64,000 bases of DNA from Sphaerolaimus hirsutus (lineage: Eukaryota > Nematoda > Chromadorea > Monhysterida > Sphaerolaimidae). This document shows positions 43,633-54,456 of this stretch, one piece after another (within the stretch, counting starts at the first letter, position 1; the number at the start of each line of letters is the position of its first letter). The notes below the pieces were generated by a model. That model saw only the letters and a list, made by a program, of their open reading frames with translations, did no database searches and was not told where the DNA came from. The stretch is from contig OZ038457.1 in the NCBI GenBank assembly GCA_964036195.1, positions 18,627,147 through 18,691,146 on the forward strand, written 5' to 3'. A program made the position numbers and the translations under genes.

Positions 43633-46600
43633 TACGATATACTCTATTAGTGTACTATTTTTATTTCCTTTCAAATGAGCCACACTGCAGTGGCGCTTCC
43701 CTTTGGAAATTTGAGTGATTATTTTGTATTTACCACATCCGTTCCTTTTTTAAGTGGAAACAATGAAAACGCTTTGCGGATGTGGTTTGTGTAACGGAAA
43801 TGCATGCAAAAAGTAGGCCGAAGGGGGAAATTTTTTTGGCACAGACATGACTGTGACAATTTTGCACTTTTATATTGATGGTAGGAAAAGTGAGAAAATT
43901 GGTGGTATATGAAATAGTAGTGCGAAAGTTGTGTTTTCTGCATTAAAGTTGTGATATATGCTTGTGAAAAAGTGAAAGTGGCTGCATTAAAGTAAAAAAT
44001 CATTTTCTAAAAACTTTTTTATCGTGATACGATAAGTTGTCGTGTTAATTGGCAAGTTAGGTATTGCCTTAATAGTGGAGCATAAAAAGTAACTAAATAT
44101 TCGAAATTTGAGCTGTGTACAACAAATAAATTTGTACTTTTTCACTCAAATTACAATATTTTTACAAAACAGCAATATCATTCACCATTACTTCGAAATT
44201 TTCCTTCAGAGACTTCAGATTTTTTAAAAGAATTACCCCCCAAATATTTACCAAATCTGGCGAATTGAGTAACGGGATGCTACCGTTTTGTGTGTTTTGT
44301 CGGCTCGGCGAAAAAACCACAAACAAAAGAATGATGGTCCAATTTTTGCGGTGGCAATAAAATGAGCGTCTGGTCAATAAATTGCGTTATAAAACACGAG
44401 AACAGAACATTTATAAGGGGGATGTATCCGTGTGCTAGTGTTTGGAACCGGTCGCTTTTTTCAATTCCGGTTCCGGGTATTTGGTCCGTTCGGACGGTTC
44501 GGGTCTGAGAAACTGATTGAGAGAGTCGGCGAGCTTAGCTGATGTCAAATGTCATGCAAAGTGTCTAACGTCATGTAAAATTCCCTGTAAAATGACAAAT
44601 GTTCTTTTTTAGTGGTTGTTTTACAAAGCATTTTATGTTACTCACACTTAGCGTGACATTTGATATTTTACATAACTCACACTTTGCGTGACATTAAACA
44701 TTTTACAGAGAATTTTACATGATTTTTGATACTTTGCATGACATTAGAAATTTTACAGAGTGTTTTACTTGGTGTGTAAATGAAAAGTCTCGGAAATGAT
44801 CGCATTCGATAACACCTTAGATCGTTCGATATTGGCTATTCAATAATTCTATGGAAAGTGTAATTGGTAGTTTGGGGCACCTTACGCTCTGATTGAATCT
44901 AGCCCCTGGTATCAATCCTAAGAAAAATTGAGTTGTGCAGAACATTCACCTGGATCCGTTTCCCTTTGAACTTTTTCCTGACATCGTGATCTTTTTCCCA
45001 ACGCTAGTGTTTCTACGCTGAATTAATGATGTTGAAGTGTGTAAAATTTGAGTGACGCCACCGAAAAATCGCGGCTGGCGCTTTTTATCTGGCGTCATTT
45101 TATGGCGGCCGGCGATCTGTTTGGATGTGCTTTTTTATGTAGCCCGGTATTTTTTATCGTTAATTTTACAAGGTGTTTCAAGGGCTAAATATTTTGGCCT
45201 GTTCTGATGGCATGAATAATTTTTGGGCCACCCTGCATTCGCGCTTTCACTTTTTATAATCCGAAACCGTATAAAACATAAAAATGCCGCGCCGGCGGCG
45301 ATTACAATCGAACTGCGGTTTTTTGTTTTTATCTGATTTTTCCGGGGCCTTGAAAAATTGCCAAAAGGCTTGGCTTTTAATTTTTTTTCAATCGCGCGGA
45401 CGAATGTCATTGAAAAATGACGGCTGTTCTTTTTCGCGGTTTTTAGACATTTCCACGATTTTGTTCATAGATTTTCTTTGAGTGACAGGGGTAATAATGC
45501 GGTTTTGCGGTTTCTCTGAACGCTGCGGTGATATATTAGGCGTTGGATGTGTTTTTGAAGGTGTAATGTGACATTTTGAACTGCCTGGAAAATTCATGGC
45601 GTGAAATAATCGGGGAAAGTGTTGTTAATTTTTTACTATTCTTTTTGTAAATATATAAAAGTTGGGAGTACGGTTGGGACCGTATTCATACGAATATACC
45701 TAGGTAGTATTCTATCGAATCTAAATATCGAGCTTTTTTCATATCGATGTTAAAAGTAACGCTAAGGTGAGGTGATGGATTTAAAAAAAACCACGGAATT
45801 TGACTGAACTTTTATTGTTCAGTGTGTAATCGAATGGCGCCATTTTTATGCCATTTTTTCTCTTTCCAATTCGGAGACACATAAAACACATTTTCCTCGA
45901 AATTTTTGTCTGAGGGGATTTCATTTTCTAGCAAAAAAATCCGACAACCCATGGCGTTCAAATGGGGATTTGAGATCAATTTTCACCTGGCAAATAAATT
46001 TTTACGACACGTTCCAACTGTCTGGAACCGTTCACACCTGTGGTTTTATGAGTTTTTTTTGCATTTTTGCAAAAAAAAAGTTGTCGACAAATAGGCGGTG
46101 ATAAATTTTTATCTTTTTTTCGTTGCAATTGGGTGTAAATTGTCCGACAGGGAAATCGCTTTGCGGTGAAAATCGTAAATATTTACATTAAAAATACATG
46201 GATAACTAAACTGGCACATCATGCATATTGACGGGCAAATTTTATTATTTTTTCGTAGTAATTAATATGAGATAAATAATTAAAATCATAAATTAAAGTT
46301 GCACAAATAAATTCATAAAATTGTTGTTTATTTTTACAGGTGATGCGGCGCGTGCAAACGCTTGGGGCTCCGAAACTCGTCGGATATATTCTCGCACCAA
46401 AATTTTTATCGGTTTGCATTTAAATTAATTTGTGTAAATGTGTTTTAACCGCGTGTCGTTTCGAGAGTGTTCCAATGTGGATTGTCTGAAAATGTAATGA
46501 AATTTTCCTTGATTTTCAGGCAATTTTTTCTGCGATTTTGTATTACTGTGAGATTTTACAGGGGTAATCTTCAATTGTTTTTTTTTGTATTTTGTGAGCT

Positions 46601-46649
46601 GAATTCAACTACTGCCTGGGACATGTCAAGTGGTAGGGTAAATATAATG
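43633..46649. other. Intergenic, one worn family D copy, no gene
   Basis: About 3 kb. TGTCAAATGTCATGCAAAGTG to GAATTTTACATGA-type words at about 44543-44765 look like a worn family D element. Other frames up to 94 codons show no domain. Confidence 0.4.
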
Positions 46650-46849
46650 CCTGGTGGCAGTCCCAAGCCCTGTAAAGTGTAAAGTAAAGTGTCAAATGTA
46701 AAGTAAAATGCAAAGTAAACTGTCAATTGTCATGCAAAGTTCAGTAATAAAATCTTTTCTTTTTTGTTTTGATTGACACTTTACTTTGCATTTGACTTTA
46801 CATTTGACACTTTACTTTACACTTTACAGGGCTTGGGACTGCCCCCAGG
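46650..46849. repeat. Family D element, young
   Basis: CCTGGTGGCAGTCCCAAGCC at the left and CTTGGGACTGCCCCCAGG at the right, with long matching TAAAGT arms. Very similar to 1064-1282, including TAATAGAATC / TAATAAAATC loops. Confidence 0.9.
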
Positions 46850-47683
46850 AATCTAGAAGAATTTTCAATGTTGAATGAGTGTTAACCATAAAATCGTGAT
46901 ATGTCTGGATTCGAATATAACTAGTGATGTAAAAGCGTCAGAAAATTGCAGCCAGGTGCCAATGACGCCATTCCGTAATTAAATACAATAATTGGTTTTC
47001 AATATTTTCTTTGTGTATCCAAAAATTTATTTTTGACTTTACGAGTGATAGCTTTTCCCAAAACTTGGCAGGAGAATAATTGAATTTGTAGTAGATTTTC
47101 TATCACATCTTAGTTAACTAGAATTCAGTTGACATTTAACTAAGTAATCTATGGGCGGACTTCTTTTACACTTTTCCTCTGGCTTCCCGAGTCTGCAAAG
47201 TGCAATCTTGTAAAATGCATCGCATTTAAATTTTGTTTTAAATTTTTGGTGTCAAATCTCTTCGATTATTGCATGTATTTTTGTCTGAAAAAGTTCAAAT
47301 TTATGTGGTGGCATGTTTTGTCGAACTCGTTTTCGCACTTTTTCAGGTGCCAGATTATATTGATGAGTGATTTTTGCTTGTTTTATGCACATTTTGGCAC
47401 TTTAGAGCTTGCGTCACTTTTTGGATTTGACCAGTCTTACCATGGTTTAAAACACAATCATAAGTACAGTCGTTAACATTGAACTTGGGACAATAATTAT
47501 ATAGCTTTTTGTTTGTCTGGTTTTTGCAAACTTTTTGGCTTCAAGCATTTATTATTCTGCTCATTCATCATGTCAATCAAGTAAACCTTCTTTCAAATTT
47601 TTAATGCTGTGTAAAACTTAAACTGGGCCAGTGAATTAAATTTTGTTTGGATCTGAAGTTCAATGTTCCCGACTGTATTTATC
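46850..47683. other. Intergenic with a family H left end
   Basis: AACTAGTGATGTAAAAGCGTC at about 46919 is a family H left terminus with no matching right end nearby. The rest is AT-rich and unassigned. Confidence 0.4.
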
Positions 47684-47812
47684 TACCGTATTTCTTTGGA
47701 ATTCCCCCCCTTGAATTACCCTCCCCTCAAACTACCCCTAGGTGTTTTCGAGCTGAGGTTTCCACTCTGAAATAGTTGACCCCCTGGGGGGTATTTCGAG
47801 GAAATACGGTAT
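47684..47812. repeat. Family E1 short element
   Basis: TACCGTATTTCTTTGGAATT to TTTCGAGGAAATACGGTA, with C and G tracts. Confidence 0.85.
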
Positions 47813-48013
47813 GCTTGTCTAAATGGATATCATTCGTTTGATAAGTACATTTACGTGAAATTTCATGCGTCAATTTGCGTTTGTGGTAATGCAAAATTCT
47901 AGAAATTCGATGAACGTGATTAGCTGGGCGAGCTCTTTGTTTTGTAAAAACAGCTGTGCAAGGTCATAACTAAGAAGGAACTTTGGACTTTTTTTGCACA
48001 CTGTCGGAACGAT

Positions 48014-48197
48014 GCTACACATACTAGTTGACTGCAGGTCGACCAAATCTGAAAGCCTGTTTTCGCTGAATTTTTCTTTCAAAAAGAAGAAAATTGTTGA
48101 AAATTTTAGTGGCAGAAATCGTACATCCCTATGAACTAAGATTTCATTTTTAGTTGACAATTAAATTCAGTCGGCGGGTGTCAACTAGTGTGCGTAG
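48014..48197. repeat. Family A-like TIR element
   Basis: CTACACATACTAGTTGACTG at the left; GGTGTCAACTAGTGTGCGTAG at the right. The interior differs from the main A copies. Confidence 0.65.
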
Positions 48198-48578
48198 CCA
48201 CAATGATGAGCTTGCCTAAGCATTTAGGAATTGTTTCCCTGTCTTATGCGTGATATTTTATTTGAAAAATACTTTATATAAATACATAAACATTTAGTGT
48301 GTTGTCTCGTTTGCAATATCTACAGTAATTCATTTAGCTTTTCTGTCGTTTTTCCTGCATACAGTTTTTGGTGTTTGCGTTTCTGTTTGTGTTCAAAAAT
48401 AAAATTTTGTTGCAGAATGCCGGGACCACAAAAGACATCAAAACATCAAAACTATAACTTATAACAAAAAAGCTCAATACGGTAAAAATTAGCTTAACAA
48501 ATAAATGTGCGTTAAAAAGTTATTGAGTATTTCAGCGTGCAGTGTTTCATCAAGCGCCGGCACTTTGGCGCTGAGGTC

Positions 48579-49010
48579 CCACACACGCTAGTTGACGCCA
48601 AAATTAGCGTCAACTCAGAGTCAACTGGTCAAAAATTCAATTGACTCTGAGCCATTTACAATATGTATCCAAAAAATCCCCTTCTTTCATTCTACATCAA
48701 TCGACTTCTCAATATTTCTTAATCTACACAGGTAAAAAATTAAAAATAGTTATACTTGGCAGACACGATACTCTACAAACAGATAGGAGTTATGTCTTTG
48801 GCTGGCAGACGGCCAGCCGAGAACTTAGGAAGGCGTGATGAAGACGAAGTGATGGCGAGAGATGAGGATGGCAACGAAAGTGATCACGTCATGATGGAGT
48901 GTTTCCTCCGGAAAAATGTACGGTGTAATGTCATCCGAGTATATACTTAAAACAGTTGACTCTGAGTTGACTCAATCGACTTCTAAAAAGTAGCGTCAAC
49001 CACCGTGTGG
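48579..49010. repeat. Family A variant split by a family J insertion
   Basis: Left arm CACACACGCTAGTTGACGCC and AACTCAGAGTCAACTG; right arm CAGTTGACTCTGAGTTGAC and TAGCGTCAACCACCGTGTG. The J element at 48751-48944 lies between the arms. The uninterrupted relative is at 59943-60143. Confidence 0.82.
48751..48944. repeat. Family J element nested in a family A element
   Basis: It opens ACTTGGCAGACACGATACTC and ends AATGTCATCCGAGTATA. It parallels 17928-18130 along its length. Confidence 0.85.
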
Positions 49011-49079
49011 AGCGCCTGAGCGCCATTGGCCAACAGCAAAATAACGGCACCATCCTTGCTTTGGCTCTAGCGCCAGTCT

Positions 49080-49931
49080 CAGTGTTGTTAAAATACTGGT
49101 ATTTTTGAAAAAAGGTAAATGTAAACGTAAATACCTTGACGAAATCAAAAGTATAATACTAATACGTAAGGTATTTTTAAAATACCAAGGAATACGTTAA
49201 AAAAACGTAAAAATATTATACAAGTTGTATTTGCCATTGTACTTCAGAAGATACCATTATTTTCACCTTTAGATGAGTAAATCGCTGATTTCAATTCAAT
49301 ATCTTCAAGTTTTTAGCACTTCATGCACTTCATCATCAACAACATCAAGCGAGAAAATGATACAACGAAATTTTCCACGACCGTATTTTCTACCCAAAAT
49401 TTCATCACATCTGTCTCTGGGGAGTGTGCAGTGGTCGGATACTGGTTTAGTTCAGCGTCCACCACTCTAGCAACGGCATGGTTTGTTAAGGAAACCATCT
49501 GTTGCTTTTTGATTTCAGTCAGCACAACTTTCTGTCGCAAGCGTGCCACTAAATCCAACTTTGCTGGTGATTCTGGGGCAATCTCAGACCCTGTAAAATG
49601 TCCTGCAGGATGTCAAATGCCAATTCCAAGGGTTCTAAAGTCATCGACAATGCCCTGAGAAATTGCAAATTTTTGCCATTTCCCAGGGCATTTAAATGAC
49701 TTTTTGACACTTTTCTTTGCTGTGCGTGGTGCTGCATGTGAACAAAAGTTAAAATGTGAATGTGTCATCATTCAGAATTTTTTTTACGTTTTTGCTAGTA
49801 CCCGGGTATTTTGGTCAGGAATATGTAACAATACGCAATGGTATTTTCTAAATACGTAAATGTAAACGTAAGTATAAATACCAAAATACCCGGGTATTTC
49901 GGGTAAACCTAAATACGTTTTTGCAACACTG
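49080..49931. repeat. hAT-like TIR element (CAGTGTTG ends) with TACCCGGGTA words
   Basis: The left CAGTGTTGTTAAAATACTGG and right TACGTTTTTGCAACACTG are inverted. AAATGTAAACGTAAATACC occurs near both ends, and the palindrome TACCCGGGTA near the right. A family D copy (49574-49690) is nested inside. A fragment of the same family (ACCCGGGTATTTCGGGTAAG) is at about 51983-52002. Confidence 0.75.
49574..49690. repeat. Family D element nested in the hAT-like element
   Basis: GGGGCAATCTCAGACCCTG start and a TTTGCCATTTCCCAGGGCAT arm. Confidence 0.65.
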
Positions 49932-49952
49932 GTCTCTTTTACACATGGTCCT

Positions 49953-50143
49953 AATCCCAGACCCGGTAAAGTGTAAAGAAAAGTTATGCAAAGTCTCAAT
50001 TTTCATGACAAATGTAAATTAGAGTCAATTGTCATGCAACGTTCAACAATAAAATCTTTTCTTTTTTTTCTGTTTTGATTGACATTTTGCATGATATTTG
50101 ACACTTTACTTTTCACTGTAAACAGGGTCTGGTACTGCCCCCA
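49953..50143. repeat. Family D element
   Basis: CCTAATCCCAGACCCGGTAA to ACAGGGTCTGGTACTGCCCC. Confidence 0.78.
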
Positions 50144-50324
50144 GAAGTAACCTTCAGGCCTCCCAATTATTTTTATGAAATACGTTTTCTGTACTGCGTA
50201 GGACATAGTCCAAACAACTGCGAGAATGGTACCAGACGGGACTGCCGCCAAGATCACCGACGCCATAATCGCATCGCATTGGCGCCATTTTGGTAGGGCG
50301 CCGCGCTAATAAAATGGCCGTACA

Positions 50325-50412
50325 TTGGCACTACACACACCAGTTGACTAACTGATTAGGTACGATCCCAACTAAAAGCTTGCCGGCGAGCCGGCGAACG
50401 ACGTTCAAATGT
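50325..50412. repeat. Family A left half
   Basis: ACACACACCAGTTGACTAAC then GATCCCAACTAAAAGCTTGC and GAACGACGTTCAAATG. The right half is absent. Confidence 0.6.
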
Positions 50413-50665
50413 AAAAAAAGTGTTAAATCATGCTGCAAAATGAAGCTGTAGTGTTGCAAGCAATCGGTAGTTCAGTCTGTCCTGTCGTATGTATGTATGT
50501 ATGTAAAATATTCATTGTGTTCACCGATTTTATGCTGGGACTACTAATGAAGGTGATCATCATGTGTGAATCCCATCGGTTGTGTCTTAATGTGATTTTA
50601 CACAAATTGTCGTATTTTATGCTGCTGCGAGTGAACGGATGTCAATGGGTTTTGACTTGATGGCC

Positions 50666-50862
50666 CCACGCAAATTAGTAGTTTACGGCTGAAATTTTGG
50701 GAGCTAACAAATTAGGTAGCCTAGGTAGTTTATGGGAATAAGTGGCCCGTCAACGGATATCGCCAGGAGACGGAGACTAAAATGATTCAGTCAAATAAAC
50801 TCAAACATGTTCAAAACGGGTTCATCAGTTTGCGAAATTTCGATCGTAAACCGGTGTCTTAG
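50666..50862. repeat. Family B element, decayed
   Basis: CACGCAAATTAGTAGTTTAC start; interior ATAAACTCAAACATGTTCAA; end CGTAAACCGGTGTCTTAGG. Confidence 0.5.
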
Positions 50863-50984
50863 GCCCATAATTTTCCCATTCCACGGCACTTCAATAAGTT
50901 CTATTTACTGAATTGACTTATTTACTCACTGGGCCAAGATTCGTCTTTCAAGAGTGCTGGAAAAATCTTGGAACCGCGATTCTC

Positions 50985-51063
50985 ATCCTTGGCGCCAATT
51001 TTCTCTGGCGCCATTGATGCTTGGCGCTATGGGTCGGAAAAGCGCCATGGCGCTTTTCACATC
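50985..51063. repeat. Family H right half
   Basis: GGCGCCATTGATGCTTGGCG and GCGCCATGGCGCTTTTCACA followed by TCACA. Only the right terminus is present. Confidence 0.6.
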
Positions 51064-51250
51064 ACAAGCCTACACACACTATTTTTCACCGTGACTTGTT
51101 CACAAATTGTTCAACACGGTAGAATGATTTAATTTAAATTTGAATTTAAATGGCTGAAAGTTTAATTTTGAAAAATAAAACACATACAGCATACAATAGG
51201 ATTATGCTGGATGTCGCCATTTCAGTTTTCACAGAAGTAATGAAGTAAAG
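51064..51250. repeat. Family B2 element, truncated
   Basis: CACACACTATTTTTCACCGT left end. The interior is the reverse complement of the interior of the complete copy at 55261-55500 (TACAGCATACAATAGGATTA). Confidence 0.65.
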
Positions 51251-51440
51251 AAAGCTGTCAAAAATAACCCGGAAATATCACATTCTGCAAGTGCAATTTG
51301 CAACTAGCGGTCCAAAAATGGGTGAAATCTGAAAACATAAGTATAATTGATCACAGAAAACCTCCCAAAAAGTAAAATGTGACAAATTTCTCCGACAAAA
51401 ACCACAGAAAATATAAATAAATACCCTACAAATGAGACAT

Positions 51441-51545
51441 ACCGTATTGCCTCGAATCGACCCCCTTGAATCAACCCCCCTCGAAATATTGACACGTCTT
51501 TTCGAACTGAGGAAAAAATACACCCCCTCGAAATACCCCCCTCTT
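51441..51545. repeat. Family E1 left portion
   Basis: ATACCGTATTGCCTCGAATC, C tracts, then GATGTACATCATGTAAGCAA, which resembles ACATGATG words inside 62721-63122. Confidence 0.65.
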
Positions 51546-51639
51546 GAGTGATGTACATCATGTAAGCAATGTACATGATGCATTTATTACCATAAATGCT
51601 CCAATAAGGCGACTGTCGGTTTATTGTTTTCAGCACATT

Positions 51640-51960
51640 CTTGGGGGTCGCATTATTAGAGGGGTCGCTTTGTTGGAGAGGGTCACATTGTATTTTTCAA
51701 CAACTCAACTGTTCATTTAACTCGTATGAGCATGGCATCGTAAAGCAATAATCACATCAAAGCCACAAAATTCTCCAAATACTGATTATTCGGATTCCGC
51801 TTGTGAATATTGTCCGCTGGCTCTGGCGAACTGGCCGCCAATTTGTCCGCCGAATTAGCGGCATCCGAAGATTGCGAGATCGTTTTCAAAAAAAATTTTC
51901 TTTGGGGGTCGGATTATTGGAGGGGATCGCATTATTAGAGAGGGTCGCTTTGTACTTACA
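51640..51960. repeat. E-like repeat GGGGTCGCATTATTAGAGGG around a unique core
   Basis: Words GGGTCGCATTATTAGAGGGG and GGGTCGCTTTGTTGGAGAGG occur at 51647-51690 and again at 51904-51955, both in direct orientation. The core between them has an open minus-strand stretch at about 51899-51775 (Ser/Ala/Asn-rich, with HKRNPNNQYLENFVA). Possibly the remnant of a coding exon or transposase. Confidence 0.4.
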
Positions 51961-52672
51961 CAATGCCAAAGGGGGCCCCATTTACCCGGGTATTTCGGGT
52001 AAGTGTAAATACACTTTCGCAACTCTGCGCCAAGGTCTCAAAAGCATTCAGCACCCAAAACTTCCACTACCTGACTTACTGGGGCTCGCGAAGGTTCAGT
52101 TCACAGAAAAATATCCGTCACAGATTTTGTAAACTTACGCATCCTTTTTACGGAACAGCAACACTTCCAAAAGACGAAAAGGGTTCAGTAAAAAAAATCC
52201 CCTCGAAAGCGTGCCCCGAAAAACGCCACCCACTTGACAAAAATGTGAATGTAATTGACAATAACGAAAGTCATTTGACTATCACACAAAGAAAACTGGT
52301 GTTACGAGTTACGACGACATATTACGTTTTTTTCGGTCGCCACAATTCCATTTTAGCGCTATTATACTTGCATACCGTAGCATTATTAAAATACAATCTA
52401 CACAATGATTGAACTGCGTTCCGCTAAGGCATTTTTGGACCAGTTTTCACCTGAAGATCATGGCCGGAAAATTTGTGTGAAGACTTCATGAAGGGTTCAT
52501 TTTTAATGGGTAAAATACGGGATGTTTCTGTTTCTGAGAACCCGATTAATTTTTTCGCGGAGCAATTTTAGTTTCGATAATCTATATTGTGTTGGAAAAT
52601 GTACAATAAATGTAAATATTGTACAATAAATATTTTTACAGAAAAAAATACATGTTGATCACTACTAGTGAT

Positions 52673-53603
52673 GTAAAGGCACCGGGGCACCGGTGCCCCG
52701 GTGCTGGGCACCGAAGGGCACCAGCACCGGTGCTGGTGCGGTGCCATTGCAATCTTCAGGGGTGCCATGCCGGTGCCGGTGCCATTTTTTTCAGAATAGG
52801 ACCGGTGCCGGTGCGGTGCGGTGCCATTTTTTGGCCGGTGCCAAAGGTGCTAGCACCAGGGCAAAGTAAAAGGCACCGGGAAAGGCACCGGCCAAGACTT
52901 CATGTGCTGTGCAATTTTGTCCATATTATGTGCTTATTCATATTTCAAAAAACAGTGATATATTTACCCAACCGTTTTTGCCTATTTTGTAAACCTCCCT
53001 ATCAAATAAAAATACCTACTGTGAAATCCATTATACCCGATACGTGATCTGATGAGCGAATCTAAAATTTTGTTGAATTTTAAATCATTTTTATATTGTA
53101 TATTTATCTTACTTTTTTGTTCAAAATTTGTTGTCAGTATATGACAGAGATAGTTCCATTCTCGGTACAGCAATGACTCCGATCAGTAGACAATAGTGGC
53201 TGTGGACATTGTAATGAATTCAATATTTTATCTTTCATTTGTAATCATTGTAATTGCTTGATAAAAGTGATTGCCACATCATTCTGATCATTTTAAGTGC
53301 TCAACCATCAAAATCGGTTGAAAATTCATGGAAATATGCACTTCCAAATGTGAGACCACTGAGAAACTGCCGATATTTACTTCAGAAATTCCAGCCCGGT
53401 GCGGTGCCTTTCGGTGCTAGCACCGGCAACCCGCCGGTGCCCTTCGGTGCCGGTGCCATTTTTTCCAAAAGGCACCGGTGCCGGTGCGGTGCGGTGCCAT
53501 TTTCTGGCCGGTGCCCCAGGGTGCCAGGTGCCCTTTTCATGCGTTGGCAAAGGTGCCGGTGCGGTGCGGTGCCATTTTTCCCGGTGCCTTTAACATCACT
53601 AAA
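52673..53603. repeat. Family H element with GGCACC/GGTGCC arrays
   Basis: Left end TAGTGATGTAAAGGCACC and right end GGTGCCTTTAACATCACTA. Arrays of GGCACCGGTGCC-type words occupy 52673-52890 and 53395-53595 around a 500-bp unique spacer. Same termini and layout as 30920-31519, but the hexamer has changed from GGCGCC to GGCACC/GGTGCC. No exact 8-bp duplication is seen. Confidence 0.82.
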
Positions 53604-54380
53604 CTACACGATGACTGTACAGGAATGGCTTATTTTTTCCCTTTTAGCCATAAAATAAATATTTCGATGCGTAAATTATACCTGCCTATGCTTCAATGTT
53701 CAAATAAAAGACCCTGAAAATATCACATAAATGGTTGGAAAGTGATCACATATTTGAAAAATTATGTAACTCGCAATTTCACAAATATGTAAAATTCTCT
53801 GCCGCTGCTCAAAAAATGGCCACTCTAGATATTCGCGAACACAAAAGTGAGTAAAATTCGGTGTAAATAATAGCCACACTTTTTTTTGCACTGCCACAAT
53901 TCATGTTCCATTGTGATGGAATGGTATAAAACGGACCAGAAGCCAGTCACTTTCTTATCTCACCTGCCAAATACAGATTTGTCATGCAAAACTACAAGTC
54001 ACTTGCATTCATTTTCGACTCACTTTGTAGTCAAAAATAGGTGTAAACGTGTGCACATGAGTGCAATGTTTCTCGATGCACATGCACTGCATCATGACTT
54101 TTTTCTACTTTTGCGGTTTGGCTTGAAACATCCAAAAAATCAAAACTTTGGCAACTCTGAAAAACTTGTTACCTACTTCACTAAATACTGGAACATGCAT
54201 TTCATTCCACCTCGTAAGTAGGTATCATAAGATTTAACCAGCCAGACCGATTTTCTAGGGCAGTCAGATTCATTGTTCAAATAAAATATCCCGTCAGGCT
54301 AACAAAATCTCGCATCCGCCCCCAATAACTTCACTTCTCATGTAAAATTACCCATCCAAACAATGAAAAATTCCATTATT
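53604..54380. other. Intergenic upstream of the secreted-peptide gene
   Basis: A 111-codon plus frame at 53886-54221 shows no signal peptide or domain, and I do not call it a gene. Nothing else is recognised. Confidence 0.4.
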
Positions 54381-54385
54381 TATAA
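54381..54385 (+). promoter_or_regulatory. TATA-like box of the Gly/Tyr peptide gene
   Basis: TATAA preceded by TTATT lies 76 bp before the ATG, in an A/C-rich leader. The spacing suits a TATA-driven, short-leader gene. Confidence 0.45.
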
Positions 54386-54456
54386 CCGTCCTTTCCAATC
54401 ACAACAGAATCCACACCAAAAACACAAAAAAATCAATTTCACTAAAATCCCAAAAA

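Noticed and set aside
52619-53658. Plus-strand open frames of 142 and 134 codons
   Set aside because: They translate the GGCACC/GGTGCC arrays of a family H element.
53886-54221. A 111-codon plus-strand open frame as a gene
   Set aside because: There is no signal peptide, domain or splice context, and the composition looks random. It is possible but unsupported.
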